This document shows positions 8,674 through 18,733 of a DNA stretch of 64,000 nt, one piece after another; within the stretch, counting starts at the first letter, position 1; each line of letters begins with the position of its first letter. Under the pieces are notes generated by a model. That model did no database searches. It was given only the letters and a program-made list of their open reading frames with translations, and was not told the origin of the DNA. A program made the translations under genes and the position numbers. The stretch is taken from positions 1,356,226 to 1,420,225 of the forward strand of contig NZ_CH672429.1 in assembly GCF_000153025.1 (NCBI RefSeq), read 5' to 3'. The DNA is from Marinomonas sp. MED121 (lineage in GTDB: Bacteria; Pseudomonadota; Gammaproteobacteria; Pseudomonadales; Marinomonadaceae).

Positions 8674-9555
8674 ATGACACCAAAACAAGTCCGCAGCTTA
8701 CTCGCAGTTCATCAAGATGGCAGCATAAATAAAGCCGCCCAACGATTACACTTAGCACCTTCAAGCATTTCCGCTCAATTAAAAGAGCTTGCAGCAGAAT
8801 TAGAAGTACCACTTTTTGAAAGCAAAGGACGCAACATTCAACTCAGTGACATCGGCCTCTCACTGTTACCGAAATTTCAGGCATTTTGTTCTCAAGAAAT
8901 ACAAATAAAACAAATAGCACAAAACTTTAAGGGCTCGCTTAAGGGAAATATCACCTTGTTTGCTCCAAGTTCACTCTGTATTTATCGATTACCTAAGCTG
9001 ATTGAAAAGTTGCAAGAATCAGAGCCAGAATTAGAAATTACATTGATTCATGAGCCTTACGATTATGAGACAGCGCTCAAACAAAATGACATAAATGCTG
9101 CCATCATTATGAGTAAAACATCAGAACTTGCGATTGAAGAGAAAAAATGGGGGTCAAAACACCTGAAATTAGAACCTATTATTTATGTTGCTAGCCCTGA
9201 TTTTTGTCGGGCAAGTACCCCTTTGACGGTTGCAGAGCTTAATCAATACCCGTTAATCACAACCGAAGCAGAATGCAATTATCGAAGAGCGGCAGACCTT
9301 CATTTTGTGGAATCAGGATTTATTCTAACGCCAAAGCAGAGCTTTTCGAATGTAGAAGTTATTAAAAGGTGTTTGCTTGCAAAAATGGGAATTGGTCTAT
9401 TACCTTTGTGTGTTGTAGAAGAGGAAATTAAACGCGGAAGTTTGGTCCAAATACAAGTAACAGGCACACCATATTTATTCCAATCACACCTGATCTATCC
9501 TAAACAGCATACAGACAACAAAAAGCTATCGGCACTACTTGCTCTAGCTGTCTAA
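8674..9555 (+). CDS. LysR-type transcriptional regulator
   Basis: This 293-residue regulator has an N-terminal winged helix-turn-helix (MTPKQVRSLLAVHQDGSINKAAQRL then APSSISAQLKELAAELEVPLFES, residues 1-50). A periplasmic-binding-like effector domain follows (about 88-290). The GNITLFAPSSLCIYRLPKLI and VIKRCLLAKMGIGLLP segments are typical. It is divergent from the GST gene and probably controls it. No clear Shine-Dalgarno sequence precedes the ATG. The inducer is unknown. Confidence 0.92.
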   Translation: MTPKQVRSLLAVHQDGSINKAAQRLHLAPSSISAQLKELAAELEVPLFESKGRNIQLSDIGLSLLPKFQAFCSQEIQIKQIAQNFKGSLKGNITLFAPSSLCIYRLPKLIEKLQESEPELEITLIHEPYDYETALKQNDINAAIIMSKTSELAIEEKKWGSKHLKLEPIIYVASPDFCRASTPLTVAELNQYPLITTEAECNYRRAADLHFVESGFILTPKQSFSNVEVIKRCLLAKMGIGLLPLCVVEEEIKRGSLVQIQVTGTPYLFQSHLIYPKQHTDNKKLSALLALAV

Positions 9556-9974
9556 GTTACTTTAACTATCTAAGGAAACAGCGCATAAGTATTAATTCGT
9601 ATTACAGCAAAAGAGTTAAAAAATCTAAATACCGAGCTTTTTAGAACTTGAATCACAAAAAAGTTAGTATGTTTGATCAATTTTCATGCAAAAAATAACA
9701 TCCAAAGCAAAAAACTGAACGCAACTCAGTAATATTTTTTAAAACAAATATACCTTTCATTGATAAAACACAGAAAAAACCTAAAAAAATCATAAAATCG
9801 CAATATTCAAGAGTAGTAATTTTATTTTTTATATTCTTTTTGTAAATGCTTCAGTTACAATTATAAGTACTAAAAGAAATTAAATACCCTAGAATAGCGC
9901 CACTTATTAATTACCAACTTCTGCGGATTTGAACCGCCTAATTTAGGCCCCCACTAAAATTTACAGGAAGAACA
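9556..9974. other. AT-rich intergenic region upstream of the chemoreceptor
   Basis: This 419-base stretch is very AT-rich and contains no supported open frame. A GCGG/CCGC mini-hairpin lies near 9925-9940. I looked for a flagellar sigma-28 promoter (TAAA then GCCGATAA) and found no convincing match. AGGAAG just before 9975 is the ribosome site of the chemoreceptor. Confidence 0.5.
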
Positions 9975-11597
9975 ATGTCAATTTTGAAGCAGTTAACAAT
10001 CAAACAACAACTTGTTTTTGGTTTGGCTTTACTTATTTCCATCGTTATTGCCCTTGGCTCATTTTCGTTCTATCAAATATCGAACTTAAGCCATCTAACA
10101 GAAAAAGTTTTTGATCATCCTTTTACTGTCACTCGCTCCTCTTTAACCGCTGAAGTTGAGCTAACTCAGTTGGAGCTTTTGGTTGAAAAAAACAGACATG
10201 CAGCGACCCAAACACAAGCCTCAAAAGATGAAATTCATCATTTAGAAGATCTTATCATGCAGGATCTTAAACTTGTTCAGGAACGAGCTATTGGGGATAA
10301 GATTCAACGCCAAATAAAAAGCAGTATTGAGCACTTTGAAGATTGGATAGAACTTGAGGAAGAGATTCTTTCTCTGACTAGCCTTAATAATAAAGCAGCC
10401 CAAGACAAAATCGATTTAGCAGAAGATAAACTCCATGAACTTGATAGCGAACTAGAAAGAATCATTGAGTTCTCTGTACATAATGCAGAAGTTTACCGAG
10501 AAAATGCAGGTAAAACACGAGAAAATGCCATTACCACAGGCATTATCATTATTGCAGTAGCGGTTGGCTTTGGGATTTTTATTGCCATCATCTTGCTTAA
10601 CAACATCTTAAGGCCGCTTAACACATTAACTCGTAGCATCACTCAGATTGAACAAGAGTCTGATTTAACCGCGAGAGTTTCCATCGATAATAAAACAGAA
10701 ATTGCGCAAACAGCTGATGCCATTAACAGTATGCTTAGCAAATTTCAAACAAGTCTAGATGAAGTGTCTGATGTGGTACTACAACTTTCAGCCACCTCAC
10801 AACAAACCTCAGCTATCACGGAACAAACAACGGCTGCGGTAAAAGATCAATCAGATAAAACCCAGCTACTCGCTACGGCCTCTCATCAGATGAGCCAATC
10901 CATTAGGGATGTTGCCCTTAATGCCAATTCGGCATCCGAATCAACCGTTGATATCAATAGCCGAACACAGCAAGGCCTTGAAGCCATGCAAGATACCATT
11001 GAAGAGATCGATGTTTTATCAAAAAATGTGGGCGATGCTGGCAGTGTTATCGCTCAAGTAGAACAAAACAGTGAAGAAATCGGTTCAATTTTAGACGTTA
11101 TTCAAGGCATTGCAGAGCAAACTAATCTTCTGGCTTTAAACGCAGCAATCGAAGCTGCACGAGCAGGAGAGCAAGGACGTGGTTTTGCTGTTGTAGCGGA
11201 TGAAGTTCGTAACCTTGCTAGCAAAACTCAATCTTCTACTGAAGAAATTAATCAAATGATTTTAAAGCTTCAGACTGATTCAAGAGAAGCGGTTAGCGTA
11301 ATGGAGCAAAGTCAAAATACTGCAGGTATGGCGACTGAAAAAGCGAAAATGACCAGTGATATTTTAATCGGCATTAACAAGGCGATTCATGAAATCAATG
11401 AGCAGAATGCCCTTATTGCAAGTACCACCGAAGAACAAAGTGCAGTAACAGACGATATTTACCTAAATGTTAGTCAAATCAGCGAAATGACGAAACAGAC
11501 CAACGAAGGCGCTGAGCAGACTAAAGAAGCCAGTCTCAATTTAAACCAGTTGGCACATCAACTTAAAGACTTAATAAAACAATTTAAAGTATCTTAA
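9975..11597 (+). CDS. Methyl-accepting chemotaxis protein
   Basis: This inner-membrane chemoreceptor reports ligand binding to CheA/CheW. The 540 residues show a transmembrane helix at about 12-32, a periplasmic region of about 150 residues with four-helix-bundle character (33-186), and a second membrane helix at about 187-210. A HAMP domain follows ([20 protein letters not shown] onward), then the long coiled-coil signalling domain. The hairpin tip at 381-412 contains the invariant [20 protein letters not shown] core. No C-terminal pentapeptide tether for CheR is present. AGGAAG precedes the ATG. It stands alone between an AT-rich gap and a terminator. The ligand is unknown. Confidence 0.95.
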   Translation: MSILKQLTIKQQLVFGLALLISIVIALGSFSFYQISNLSHLTEKVFDHPFTVTRSSLTAEVELTQLELLVEKNRHAATQTQASKDEIHHLEDLIMQDLKLVQERAIGDKIQRQIKSSIEHFEDWIELEEEILSLTSLNNKAAQDKIDLAEDKLHELDSELERIIEFSVHNAEVYRENAGKTRENAITTGIIIIAVAVGFGIFIAIILLNNILRPLNTLTRSITQIEQESDLTARVSIDNKTEIAQTADAINSMLSKFQTSLDEVSDVVLQLSATSQQTSAITEQTTAAVKDQSDKTQLLATASHQMSQSIRDVALNANSASESTVDINSRTQQGLEAMQDTIEEIDVLSKNVGDAGSVIAQVEQNSEEIGSILDVIQGIAEQTNLLALNAAIEAARAGEQGRGFAVVADEVRNLASKTQSSTEEINQMILKLQTDSREAVSVMEQSQNTAGMATEKAKMTSDILIGINKAIHEINEQNALIASTTEEQSAVTDDIYLNVSQISEMTKQTNEGAEQTKEASLNLNQLAHQLKDLIKQFKVS

Positions 11598-11615
11598 GAC
11601 AGACACTTTGATGAC

Positions 11616-11645
11616 AAAAAAGGCAGATAAAAATCTGCCTTTTTT
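11616..11645. terminator. Bidirectional terminator after the chemoreceptor
   Basis: An A run plus GGCAGAT (11622-11628) pairs with ATCTGCC (11633-11639) and a T run around an AAAA loop. It sits between convergent genes. Confidence 0.9.
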
Positions 11646-11668
11646 GCATTGAAGTACGTATTTTGACT

Positions 11669-12502
11669 TTATAAAGTCACAGCACCTTCATCTAATACAT
11701 CTTCAGCAAGGTAGCGGGTCAAGGCTTGTAACAAAATAGCAAACCTTTGCGCCTCAAGAGAGCCTTCACTTGGCATCAAATAGGTAGCGTTAACCTCAAG
11801 TTGAATGCTTGGTACGCCTCTTTTGCTAGCAAACTTAGCAATAGTTTGCTGTGTACTTGCACTAAAGCGATTATACGAAATACTGCTAATACCTTCTTTC
11901 GCCAATTGCTCAATCAAATCAGCAACCAATTCATTTTGCCCTAACACAGCATCCCCATTCATGTTACCTATATCAACATCATAAGAACGCATTGGATTAC
12001 TGCCATGGATATCTAGCACTAGTTTGGGTTTTACCTGTTCAATTAAGCTATCTAACTGACGTTTAAATTCATTATTATCTTCGAAATTGGCATCTGTCTT
12101 ATTCTCATATTGTGCATAAATCACATGAGCACCAACAAGTTCGGCTAAGGCTAACGCATAAGCGGCTGTTCCACCCCCATCTGAAAAGCGATACTTTCCA
12201 TTTCTATACGGCCTCACCGAATGGGGCGCCGTAATGATAATAGGCTGGCTACCAGCTACAATTTTGTAACTCTTTTGGTCGGCTGGTAAAGGCACATCCT
12301 GCCTTTCGTTTAAGACCTTTTCTATCTTAATCGCATCGCGCACCAACTTAGGTTCAATAATTGCAGCAGGATAAGTCTGTGCTAACGCTTCATGGGTGGT
12401 TGCATGTTTTGCGGTTGAGGGTAGCTGAGTACTTTGACAAGCAAGCAAAAATCCGGCACTAAAGATCAGCCCTAATTTTAAGCTTAGGCTTATATTTGAC
12501 AT
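11669..12502 (-). CDS. N-formylglutamate amidohydrolase-family lipoprotein
   Basis: The 277-residue product starts at ATG 12502, with AAGGA upstream. The frame also opens at 12562, but the signal peptide fits the later start. A lipoprotein signal ends in FLLAC, with Cys at residue 22 as the lipidation site, so the protein is predicted to be anchored on the periplasmic side. The body resembles the N-formylglutamate amidohydrolase (FGase) fold, a zinc-dependent deformylase or amidase. IIITAPHSVRPYRNG, LVLDIHGSN and VPSIQLEVNATYL supply candidate metal ligands (His, Asp-x-His, Glu). Cytosolic HutG-type FGases act in histidine breakdown. The lipid anchor and absence of hut genes here suggest a different, envelope-linked substrate. 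The substrate is unknown. Confidence 0.8.
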   Translation of the reverse strand: MSNISLSLKLGLIFSAGFLLACQSTQLPSTAKHATTHEALAQTYPAAIIEPKLVRDAIKIEKVLNERQDVPLPADQKSYKIVAGSQPIIITAPHSVRPYRNGKYRFSDGGGTAAYALALAELVGAHVIYAQYENKTDANFEDNNEFKRQLDSLIEQVKPKLVLDIHGSNPMRSYDVDIGNMNGDAVLGQNELVADLIEQLAKEGISSISYNRFSASTQQTIAKFASKRGVPSIQLEVNATYLMPSEGSLEAQRFAILLQALTRYLAEDVLDEGAVTL

Positions 12503-12800
12503 GATAATTTTCCTTATATTCGTGTCTAAACAATGGTTTAAGCTATATAAGATCAAGCTCAATCAAGCACACTAACACATTACAAATAGGGTTAAAAACA
12601 TTGTATAAATCCCCTGCACAGCCTCCGGCCTTTAATGATTAATGCCAAACCCACAATCATTGCATAAAATGCAACACTATAATGATTATATATCAATATA
12701 CACAAGACTAAGCTTTCTGTAGAGTGTGCTCAACCTTAAGGAAAAAGCATTATCCTTATTATAATATTCCCGTTTAATCTTATTTATTTAGGACGATTTC
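12503..12800 (+). promoter_or_regulatory. Promoter region of ilvC with a dyad
   Basis: In this 298-base gap a perfect -10 hexamer TATAAT lies at 12760-12765. The dyad TAAGGA (12737-12742) and TCCTTA (12753-12758) sits exactly where the -35 region would be, which suggests an operator or activator site. No good -35 hexamer is visible. AGGAC near 12791 serves ilvC. The divergent lipoprotein gene starts at 12502. No ilvY-type regulator is adjacent. Confidence 0.45.
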
Positions 12801-14276
12801 ATGTCAAATAATTACTTCAACACCCTGCCACTTCGTGAGCAGCTAGAACAACTAGCAAAATGTCGTTTCATGTCTATGGATGAGTTCAGCGATGGCGTTG
12901 AAGCACTTAAAGGCAAGAAAATGGTCGTTATCGGTTGTGGTGCACAAGGTCTAGCACAGGGCCTTAACCTACGTGATAGTGGTTGTGATGTTGCTTACGC
13001 TCTTCGTCCTGCTGCCATTGCTGAAAAACGCCAATCTTGGAAAAATGCAACTGAGAACGGTTTTGTTGTTGGTACTTATGAAGACCTTATCCCAACAGCG
13101 GATGTTGTTCTTAACCTAACACCAGATAAGCAGCATACTCCTGTTGTTAACGCTGTAATGCCTCTTATGAAAGAAGGCGCTTGTCTTTCTTACTCTCACG
13201 GTTTCAACATTGTTGAAGAAGGCATGCAAATCCGTGATGACCTAACCGTAATCATGGTTGCACCTAAGTGCCCAGGTTCTGAAGTGCGTAACGAATATGT
13301 ACGTGGCTTTGGTGTTCCAACACTAATCGCTGTACACGAAGACAATGATCCTAAAGGTGAAGGCCTTGCACTAGCGAAAGCTTACGCTGTAGGTACTGGT
13401 GGTCATAAAGCCGGTGTTCTTATGTCTTCTTTCATTGCCGAAGTTAAATCTGACCTTATGGGCGAGCAAACTATCCTTTGTGGTATGTTGCAAACTGGTT
13501 CTATCCTTTGCTTCGACAAAATGGTTGAAGAAGGTGTTGACGCAGGCTACGCATCTAAATTGGTACAATACGGCTGGGAAGTGGTTACTGAAGCGCTTAA
13601 ATATGGCGGCGTAACTAACATGCTAGATCGCCTTTCTAACCCAGCTAAGATCAAAGCATTTGATCTTTCTGAAGAGCTGAAAGTCATCATGCGCCCGCTA
13701 TACAACAAGCATCAAGATGACATCATCAACGGCACTTTCTCTCGAGTTATGATGGAAGATTGGGCTAACGATGACGTTAACCTACTAGGCTGGCGTGCAG
13801 AGACTGCTGAGACTAACTTCGAAAAAACGCCAGCAGGCGATGTTGAAATCACTGAACAAGAGTTCTTCGACAATGGCATCTTGATGGTTGCTATGGTTAA
13901 AGCAGGTGTTGAGCTTGCTTTCGAAACAATGACAGCTGCGGGTATCGTTGCTGACTCTGCTTACTACGAGTCACTACACGAAACGCCACTTATCGCTAAC
14001 ACGATTGCGCGTAAGAAACTTTATGAAATGAACGCAACTATCTCTGATACTGCAGAGTACGGTTGTTACCTATACAACCACGCTTGCCTACCGCTTCTTG
14101 CTGACTTCATGAAAGACATCAAGACTGACGTAATTGGCCGTGGTCTAGAATCAAGCGAAACTGGCGTTGATAACGCGCGTTTGATCGAAGTAAACAAAGC
14201 ACTTCGTTCACACCCAGTTGAAGCAATTGGTGATACGCTACGTGGCCACATGGCTGACATGAAGAAAATCGTTTAA
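12801..14276 (+). CDS. ilvC: Ketol-acid reductoisomerase, class II (long form)
   Basis: It isomerises and reduces acetolactate or acetohydroxybutyrate with NADPH in valine, leucine and isoleucine synthesis. The 491 residues equal E. coli IlvC, and the protein is the long class II form. [12 protein letters not shown] opens the protein, [20 protein letters not shown] is the Rossmann NADPH loop, and [18 protein letters not shown] carries the phosphate-binding Arg residues. Two knotted C-terminal domains contain [16 protein letters not shown] and ELAFETM with the Mg-binding acidic residues, then [19 protein letters not shown]. coli places ilvY beside ilvC, but here neither neighbour is a regulator. 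A strong terminator follows, so the gene is monocistronic. Confidence 0.97.
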   Translation: MSNNYFNTLPLREQLEQLAKCRFMSMDEFSDGVEALKGKKMVVIGCGAQGLAQGLNLRDSGCDVAYALRPAAIAEKRQSWKNATENGFVVGTYEDLIPTADVVLNLTPDKQHTPVVNAVMPLMKEGACLSYSHGFNIVEEGMQIRDDLTVIMVAPKCPGSEVRNEYVRGFGVPTLIAVHEDNDPKGEGLALAKAYAVGTGGHKAGVLMSSFIAEVKSDLMGEQTILCGMLQTGSILCFDKMVEEGVDAGYASKLVQYGWEVVTEALKYGGVTNMLDRLSNPAKIKAFDLSEELKVIMRPLYNKHQDDIINGTFSRVMMEDWANDDVNLLGWRAETAETNFEKTPAGDVEITEQEFFDNGILMVAMVKAGVELAFETMTAAGIVADSAYYESLHETPLIANTIARKKLYEMNATISDTAEYGCYLYNHACLPLLADFMKDIKTDVIGRGLESSETGVDNARLIEVNKALRSHPVEAIGDTLRGHMADMKKIV

Positions 14277-14296
14277 TCGATTTCTTTAAGTAGATT

Positions 14297-14330
14297 AAAA
14301 AAGCCAAGACCAAGGTCTTGGCTTTTTTTT
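14297..14330 (+). terminator. Terminator after ilvC
   Basis: AAAAAAGCCAAGAC (14297-14310) pairs with GTCTTGGCTTTTTT (from 14315) around a CAAG loop, followed by an eight-T run. It has the shape of a strong intrinsic terminator. Confidence 0.95.
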
Positions 14331-14380
14331 GCGAAAATTAGTTCGCATCAAACTGCGTCTTTCTCTTCTCTATTCAGACC

Positions 14381-14674
14381 CTAGGGCTCGCTGAAGATAG
14401 CCACAACAGCTATCCAACCTATAAACAAAACGAAATGAAGCTTTCTGCTTAGCTCCATATAACGCCAATACTTATTCGTTAGTTGATGCGTGACGCATAT
14501 ATTTTTGTATTCTTGTAACTGCTCTTTCTGTTTAACAGGACTAAAGTACTCCTGATAATCAGCGCCATACTCTTTTAATGTCGGCACGATAATTTTTTTA
14601 CGTATATAAATCACACGTCCTATCGCTGCGGCAAATAAGAGCCAATAAGCAAAGATGATCACTTCAGTATTCAT
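14381..14674 (-). CDS. Small hypothetical membrane protein
   Basis: I do not recognise this 97-residue protein. It has a hydrophobic segment at about 5-21 (VIIFAYWLLFAAAIGRVIYI) and a second near the C terminus (LHFVLFIGWIAVVAIF). A charged stretch of about 45 residues, rich in Lys, Glu and Tyr, links them, so two membrane spans with a cytoplasmic or periplasmic loop are likely. The start ATG is preceded by AAAGGCGAG. It is convergent with ilvC and stands alone. No function can be assigned. Confidence 0.6.
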   Translation of the reverse strand: MNTEVIIFAYWLLFAAAIGRVIYIRKKIIVPTLKEYGADYQEYFSPVKQKEQLQEYKNICVTHQLTNKYWRYMELSRKLHFVLFIGWIAVVAIFSEP

Positions 14675-14955
14675 AATAAACTCGCCTTTAAATTTAATGC
14701 TATTCTAGAGAACCTGTGAATCAAGAGAAAACATTTTTCTCAAAAATCATCGCATAAGACAGAGAATCACAGACGAATAAGCAAACTCAAAACACTAATA
14801 AAAAGTACTCTATCACTTTCATATCTTGATTTTAAACCACCATATGAAATCGAGATTTAGAATAAGGAATATGATTACATACCAATTAAGGTCTAGTTTC
14901 ACTAAAATGTAGCCATTATTGATGAGCCGTAAAGGCTCTAAGCTAGGAGACTAAA

Positions 14956-15402
14956 ATGCAATATAATGTTTATTTATCCGGTGAAATTCATTCGGATTGG
15001 CGTGATCAGATTAAAAAAGGCATCGCTGAAAAAAACCTTCCTGTTACTATTTTTGCTCCTAACTGCCACCATGAATCCAGTGACGAAGTGGGGTCTGTGA
15101 TTTTAGGCGAAGAAGATAAAGCCTTTTGGAAAGACCATAAAGCCGTCAAAATTAATGCTATTCGCATTAATAATATGATTAAAAAATCCGATATAGTCGT
15201 GGTTCGATTTGGTGACAAATACAAGCAATGGAATGCCGCTTTTGATGCGGGTACAGCCGTTGCATTGGGCAAGTCCTTAATTACCATGCACTCTCCAGAG
15301 TTAACCCACCCACTCAAAGAAGTGGATGCGCAAGCGCTAGCAGTCACAGAAACACCTGAGCAAGTTGTCAGTATTTTAGAATATATTTGCCAAGCCTCTT
15401 AA
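14956..15402 (+). CDS. YtoQ family protein
   Basis: This 148-residue soluble protein belongs to the YtoQ family. The opening MQYNVYLSGEIHSDWRDQI, the FAPNCHHESSDEVGSVILG loop and the NNMIKKSDIVVVRFGDKYKQWNAAFDAGTA block are typical. The overall fold resembles nucleoside 2-deoxyribosyltransferase-like proteins, with the SDIVVVRFGDKY...AAFDAGTA motif corresponding to their nucleoside-handling region. Its biological role is not established. An excellent AGGAGA site lies seven bases before the ATG. It appears to be monocistronic, with a hairpin after the stop. Confidence 0.85.
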   Translation: MQYNVYLSGEIHSDWRDQIKKGIAEKNLPVTIFAPNCHHESSDEVGSVILGEEDKAFWKDHKAVKINAIRINNMIKKSDIVVVRFGDKYKQWNAAFDAGTAVALGKSLITMHSPELTHPLKEVDAQALAVTETPEQVVSILEYICQAS

Positions 15403-15418
15403 CTGGCTCAGATAAATG

Positions 15419-15457
15419 AAAACAAAAAAAGGAAGCCTAGCTTTCTTTTTTTGTTTT
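15419..15457. terminator. Bidirectional terminator after the YtoQ gene
   Basis: AAAACAAAAAAAGGAAGC (15419-15436) pairs almost fully with GCTTTCTTTTTTTGTTTT (15440-15457) around a three-base loop. A long A run and T run allow termination in both directions. The next gene is convergent. Confidence 0.8.
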
Positions 15458-15555
15458 ATGAAGAGCGAAATCATTAACAATAAATCGATTTACTTTTAGA
15501 AAGAAGTGACTAAATTACTTCTTTTGAGTTCCGACAAAAACAAAGAATGTTCTAT

Positions 15556-16038
15556 TTAAGTAAATTGAAGTTTTAGATCAGGACTAGAAGGCAAAACAGG
15601 ATAACGACTTGAAATCGCAATTCTATTCCAAGCATTAATAACTATGCTTAACCATTCTATTGCAGCAATTTGTGTTTTCGTCAGTACCTTAGTAGCCGCT
15701 TTATAAACAGACTCAGGTACCTGCCCTTTAGCAATTAAAGTGATAGATTCAAGTAAGTCAAAAGCCGCCTTTTCCTTATTATCAAAATAAAGTGACTCTC
15801 GCCAAGCGGAGACTAAACTGATCCTCTCAATAGATTCACCACTGTCAGAAGCATCCTTACTATGTAAACGAATGCAAAAAGCACATTGATTAATTTGTGA
15901 CGCACGAAGCTTTAACAGATGACTAAAGCCTTCATTAATACCAGCATCTTCGATGAATTGCGTCGCGATGCAATCAAGCTGCACGACTGACTTGTACATG
16001 ACGGGACTTGCTTTACCTAGATTGACTCGATCTTCCAT
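15556..16038 (-). CDS. Carboxymuconolactone decarboxylase/AhpD-like protein
   Basis: This 160-residue protein has the alkylhydroperoxidase D-like core. The motif NQCAFCIRLHSKDA contains the redox pair Cys52-x2-Cys55 and the conserved His59. Helical flanking segments follow (KEKAAFDLLESITLI, IAAIEWLSIVINAWNRIAI). Proteins of this type usually act in peroxide or thiol-redox chemistry as small oligomers, and substrates are mostly unproven. GAGG lies six bases before the ATG. It is a single-gene unit with no AhpC partner in the window. Confidence 0.87.
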   Translation of the reverse strand: MEDRVNLGKASPVMYKSVVQLDCIATQFIEDAGINEGFSHLLKLRASQINQCAFCIRLHSKDASDSGESIERISLVSAWRESLYFDNKEKAAFDLLESITLIAKGQVPESVYKAATKVLTKTQIAAIEWLSIVINAWNRIAISSRYPVLPSSPDLKLQFT

Positions 16039-16554
16039 TTTCTACCTCAACATATTCTTCAATTAAATAAATGAATACGGAACTATATAAAACTAGTACG
16101 CTTTACGTAAATTCACATAGTCAAATACTTAAATAAATCTCAGTTAGCAAAAAAATACGTTACCAGCTCATCAAAAACCTATCAACTGACTTTTTTGATT
16201 TACATTCAGGAAGGATACAAAACAGCTAAATAGGTCATTTATTCGTAAGCGTTTTGATAATAAATAGAAAAGATTATTTAAAATAAATTGAGCTATTTGA
16301 AACCCAAACAAAATTTTATAATCACACTACATCTTTATAAAGTTGAATTAGCGTTCAGTAATTAAATTAAGCCCTCCTTAAAGATCACATATTTATTAAG
16401 GAAGATGCGAATAAGAAAACAACTTGCTGGAAATTGCTATTGTTTTTGAGCCAGCTTGTTATTGTCTAAATTTAAAAAAGGGTCAGTATTAGATTTAGAT
16501 TGATCTATATCATAACGAAAAAGCGACCTAGCAAGATTTAACAACAGGCTATTT
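16039..16554. other. Long AT-rich intergenic region, nothing recognised
   Basis: This stretch of 516 bases separates two divergent genes (the AhpD-like gene and the thioesterase-like gene). It is strongly AT-rich and has no supported open frame, tRNA-like fold or long repeat. Promoters for both neighbours must lie here, but none stands out clearly. Confidence 0.5.
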
Positions 16555-17019
16555 ATGACTCCCTTAATTCACCCAAGTACACTGTTTCGACATCTCATAA
16601 ACCTTTACCCACCCTATCTATTCACAGGTATCAAGGTGTCATCCATTAGTCGCGACTTTAGAAACTTAAACGTCGAGATGCCCTTACGTTGGTATAACCG
16701 AAATTATGTCGGCACTCACTTTGGTGGCAGCCTTTTTGCGATGACAGATCCATGGTTTATGCTGATGTTCATGCAAATACTGGGCAAAGATTATCTTGTT
16801 TGGGATAGTAAAGCTGCAATTGTGTTTATTAAACCAGGCACAAGTAAGGTAACTTGTGAGTTTGACATCAGTGATTCAATGCTAGCTGAAGCCCGCTTAA
16901 AAACAGAATCTGGAGAAAAATTCTTACCTGAATATGAAGTCCGTATTCTTGATAAAAATGGCGATTTAGTCGCTAGAGTTAAAAAGCAAATCTATATCAG
17001 AAAGAAGAAAGGAAGATAA
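16555..17019 (+). CDS. DUF4442 hotdog-fold protein (putative thioesterase)
   Basis: The 154 residues match the DUF4442 group of hotdog-fold proteins, related to PaaI-type acyl-CoA thioesterases. NVEMPLRWYNRNYVGTHFGGSLFAMTDPWFMLMF is the diagnostic region: the NYVGTHFGG strand-helix start corresponds to the active-site region of the fold. DYLVWDSKAAIVFIKPG and YEVRILDKNGDLVARVKKQIYIRKK finish the sheet. It is probably cytosolic and acts on an acyl-thioester or similar substrate, although family activity is mostly inferred. Only a weak ribosome site precedes the ATG. Confidence 0.8.
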   Translation: MTPLIHPSTLFRHLINLYPPYLFTGIKVSSISRDFRNLNVEMPLRWYNRNYVGTHFGGSLFAMTDPWFMLMFMQILGKDYLVWDSKAAIVFIKPGTSKVTCEFDISDSMLAEARLKTESGEKFLPEYEVRILDKNGDLVARVKKQIYIRKKKGR

Positions 17020-17226
17020 AAAGTCGTTTAGAGATAAAAACTAAACTCATTTGTCGCGTATAAAACAAATAGAATTTTCTCCTCAAATACCTTGTGAAAG
17101 TACGAAACCCTACTAACACCTTGTCTATTAAAAGAAATCACTGGGATTTTAAATAAATACAAGCACTGCTACTAGTGGTTTTCGGGCTACAATAGGGTAT
17201 TTAATTTTTTGCTGAAAGAGAGATCA

Positions 17227-18663
17227 ATGCACACGATTCACGCTCGTAATTTATCCGTTTTATTTGACAATGAATTTACTCTCAAAACGGTCAACTGGAC
17301 CATAGAGCCAAAGCAACATTGGGTAATTACGGGAAATAATGGCGCAGGAAAATCAGCACTGGCCGCAAGCTTATGTGGCTACGGTGATATTACTCAAGGT
17401 GAATTAATGGGTTTGCCCACAAAAGTAGCCATCGTTTCCTTTGAAGCTCAAGCAGAAATAATTAGCAATGAGCTTAAAAAAGATGACGCCGACATTATGG
17501 ATGTTGTGGCAGTAGGAACGCCTGTTAGAGACATTTTACAAGGTGACCAAGAGACCGCCATCAATACTCAAATTGTCGAACACTTGATCTCACAATTTCA
17601 GCTCGGTTACCTTTTGGATAGAGCTTTTCGTAAACTCTCTACTGGCGAAAGCCGTAAGGTCATGCTAGTTAGAGCACTTGCCAGTGAACCTGAGTTATTG
17701 ATCTTAGATGAGCCTTTTGACGGTTTAGATGCTGATACATTAGCCATGCTGCAACACTATCTAGATCAAATAAAAGACAGCATTCAAATTGTTATGGTGC
17801 TTAATCGGTTTGATGAGTTTCCGGCATTCACAACTCATGTCGCTTATGTAGATCACGGGGAATTAAAACATACTGTTGCTAAAGCCGATAAAGCGGCATT
17901 TGATGACCTTTACCAACTCTTGCATTTAAAAAGCACTGACCTCTCTATTCCTGAAGCGAGTACTGAGTCTTTATTAAATAGCCTTGATGCATCACAGCCA
18001 CTGGTAAACCTAAAAGAGATTTGTGTAAAATATGCTGATGCCATCATACTCGATGGCATAAATTGGTGTATTAATCGACAAGAACATTGGCAATTAAGCG
18101 GCCCAAATGGCAGTGGTAAAACCGCCCTATTATCCTTAATTACAGGGGACCACCCTCAATGTTATGTTAATGACATTTTTGTGTTTGGGTTCCAGCGCGG
18201 TAACGGTGAAAGCATTTGGCAAATTAAGCAGTATATTGGCTATGTATCGACGGCTCTACAATGGGAGTACCGAGTAGGAACCAGTTTGAAAAATGTCATT
18301 ATTTCTGGTTTTTACGACAGTATTGGCCTTTATAATAAGAGCACAGACATTGAAAAAGCGATTGCTAATCAATGGCTTGAACTATTAGGCATGGGACATA
18401 AAGCAGATCAACCTTTCAACCAGTTATCTTATGGTGATCAAAGGCTTATCTTAATAGCAAGAGCCATGGTAAAGCACCCTCCCCTATTAATTCTTGATGA
18501 ACCCTGCTTAGGACTAGATGATATTAATAGACAGCTAGTATTAGCCCTCATTGAAAAGATTTGTGCAGGTAGCGAAACCACGGTTATTTACGTCAACCAC
18601 CATGCTGAAGATAAAATCAAAGGTATCAGCCGACACCTTAAATTAGATAAAAAACAAAGCTAG
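17227..18663 (+). CDS. modF: Tandem ABC ATPase, ModF/PhrA type
   Basis: This 478-residue cytoplasmic protein carries two complete ABC ATPase domains in tandem and no membrane domain, like E. coli ModF (490 residues). The first half has Walker A ITGNNGAGKSALAA, signature KLSTGESRKVMLVRAL and Walker B LLILDEPFDGLD. The second has [31 protein letters not shown] and LLILDEPCLGLDD. The frame opens with TTG at 17209, but the ATG at 17227 better fits the family N terminus (MHTIHARNLSV). E. coli ModF is linked with molybdate transport (modABC) and its actual role is unclear. No mod genes are in this window, so the gene is an orphan here. Confidence 0.85.
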   Translation: MHTIHARNLSVLFDNEFTLKTVNWTIEPKQHWVITGNNGAGKSALAASLCGYGDITQGELMGLPTKVAIVSFEAQAEIISNELKKDDADIMDVVAVGTPVRDILQGDQETAINTQIVEHLISQFQLGYLLDRAFRKLSTGESRKVMLVRALASEPELLILDEPFDGLDADTLAMLQHYLDQIKDSIQIVMVLNRFDEFPAFTTHVAYVDHGELKHTVAKADKAAFDDLYQLLHLKSTDLSIPEASTESLLNSLDASQPLVNLKEICVKYADAIILDGINWCINRQEHWQLSGPNGSGKTALLSLITGDHPQCYVNDIFVFGFQRGNGESIWQIKQYIGYVSTALQWEYRVGTSLKNVIISGFYDSIGLYNKSTDIEKAIANQWLELLGMGHKADQPFNQLSYGDQRLILIARAMVKHPPLLILDEPCLGLDDINRQLVLALIEKICAGSETTVIYVNHHAEDKIKGISRHLKLDKKQS

Positions 18664-18671
18664 TCTTTTTA

Positions 18672-18705
18672 GAAGGTGCGATTACTTTGCACCTTCCTTG
18701 TTTCA
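18672..18705 (+). terminator. Hairpin after the ModF-like gene
   Basis: GAAGGTGC (18672-18679) pairs with GCACCTTC (18689-18696) around a nine-base loop, and a weak CTTGTTT tail follows. It lies between convergent genes. Confidence 0.65.
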
Positions 18706-18733
18706 TTACAGTAGCCTTGAGGCAAAATAACGC

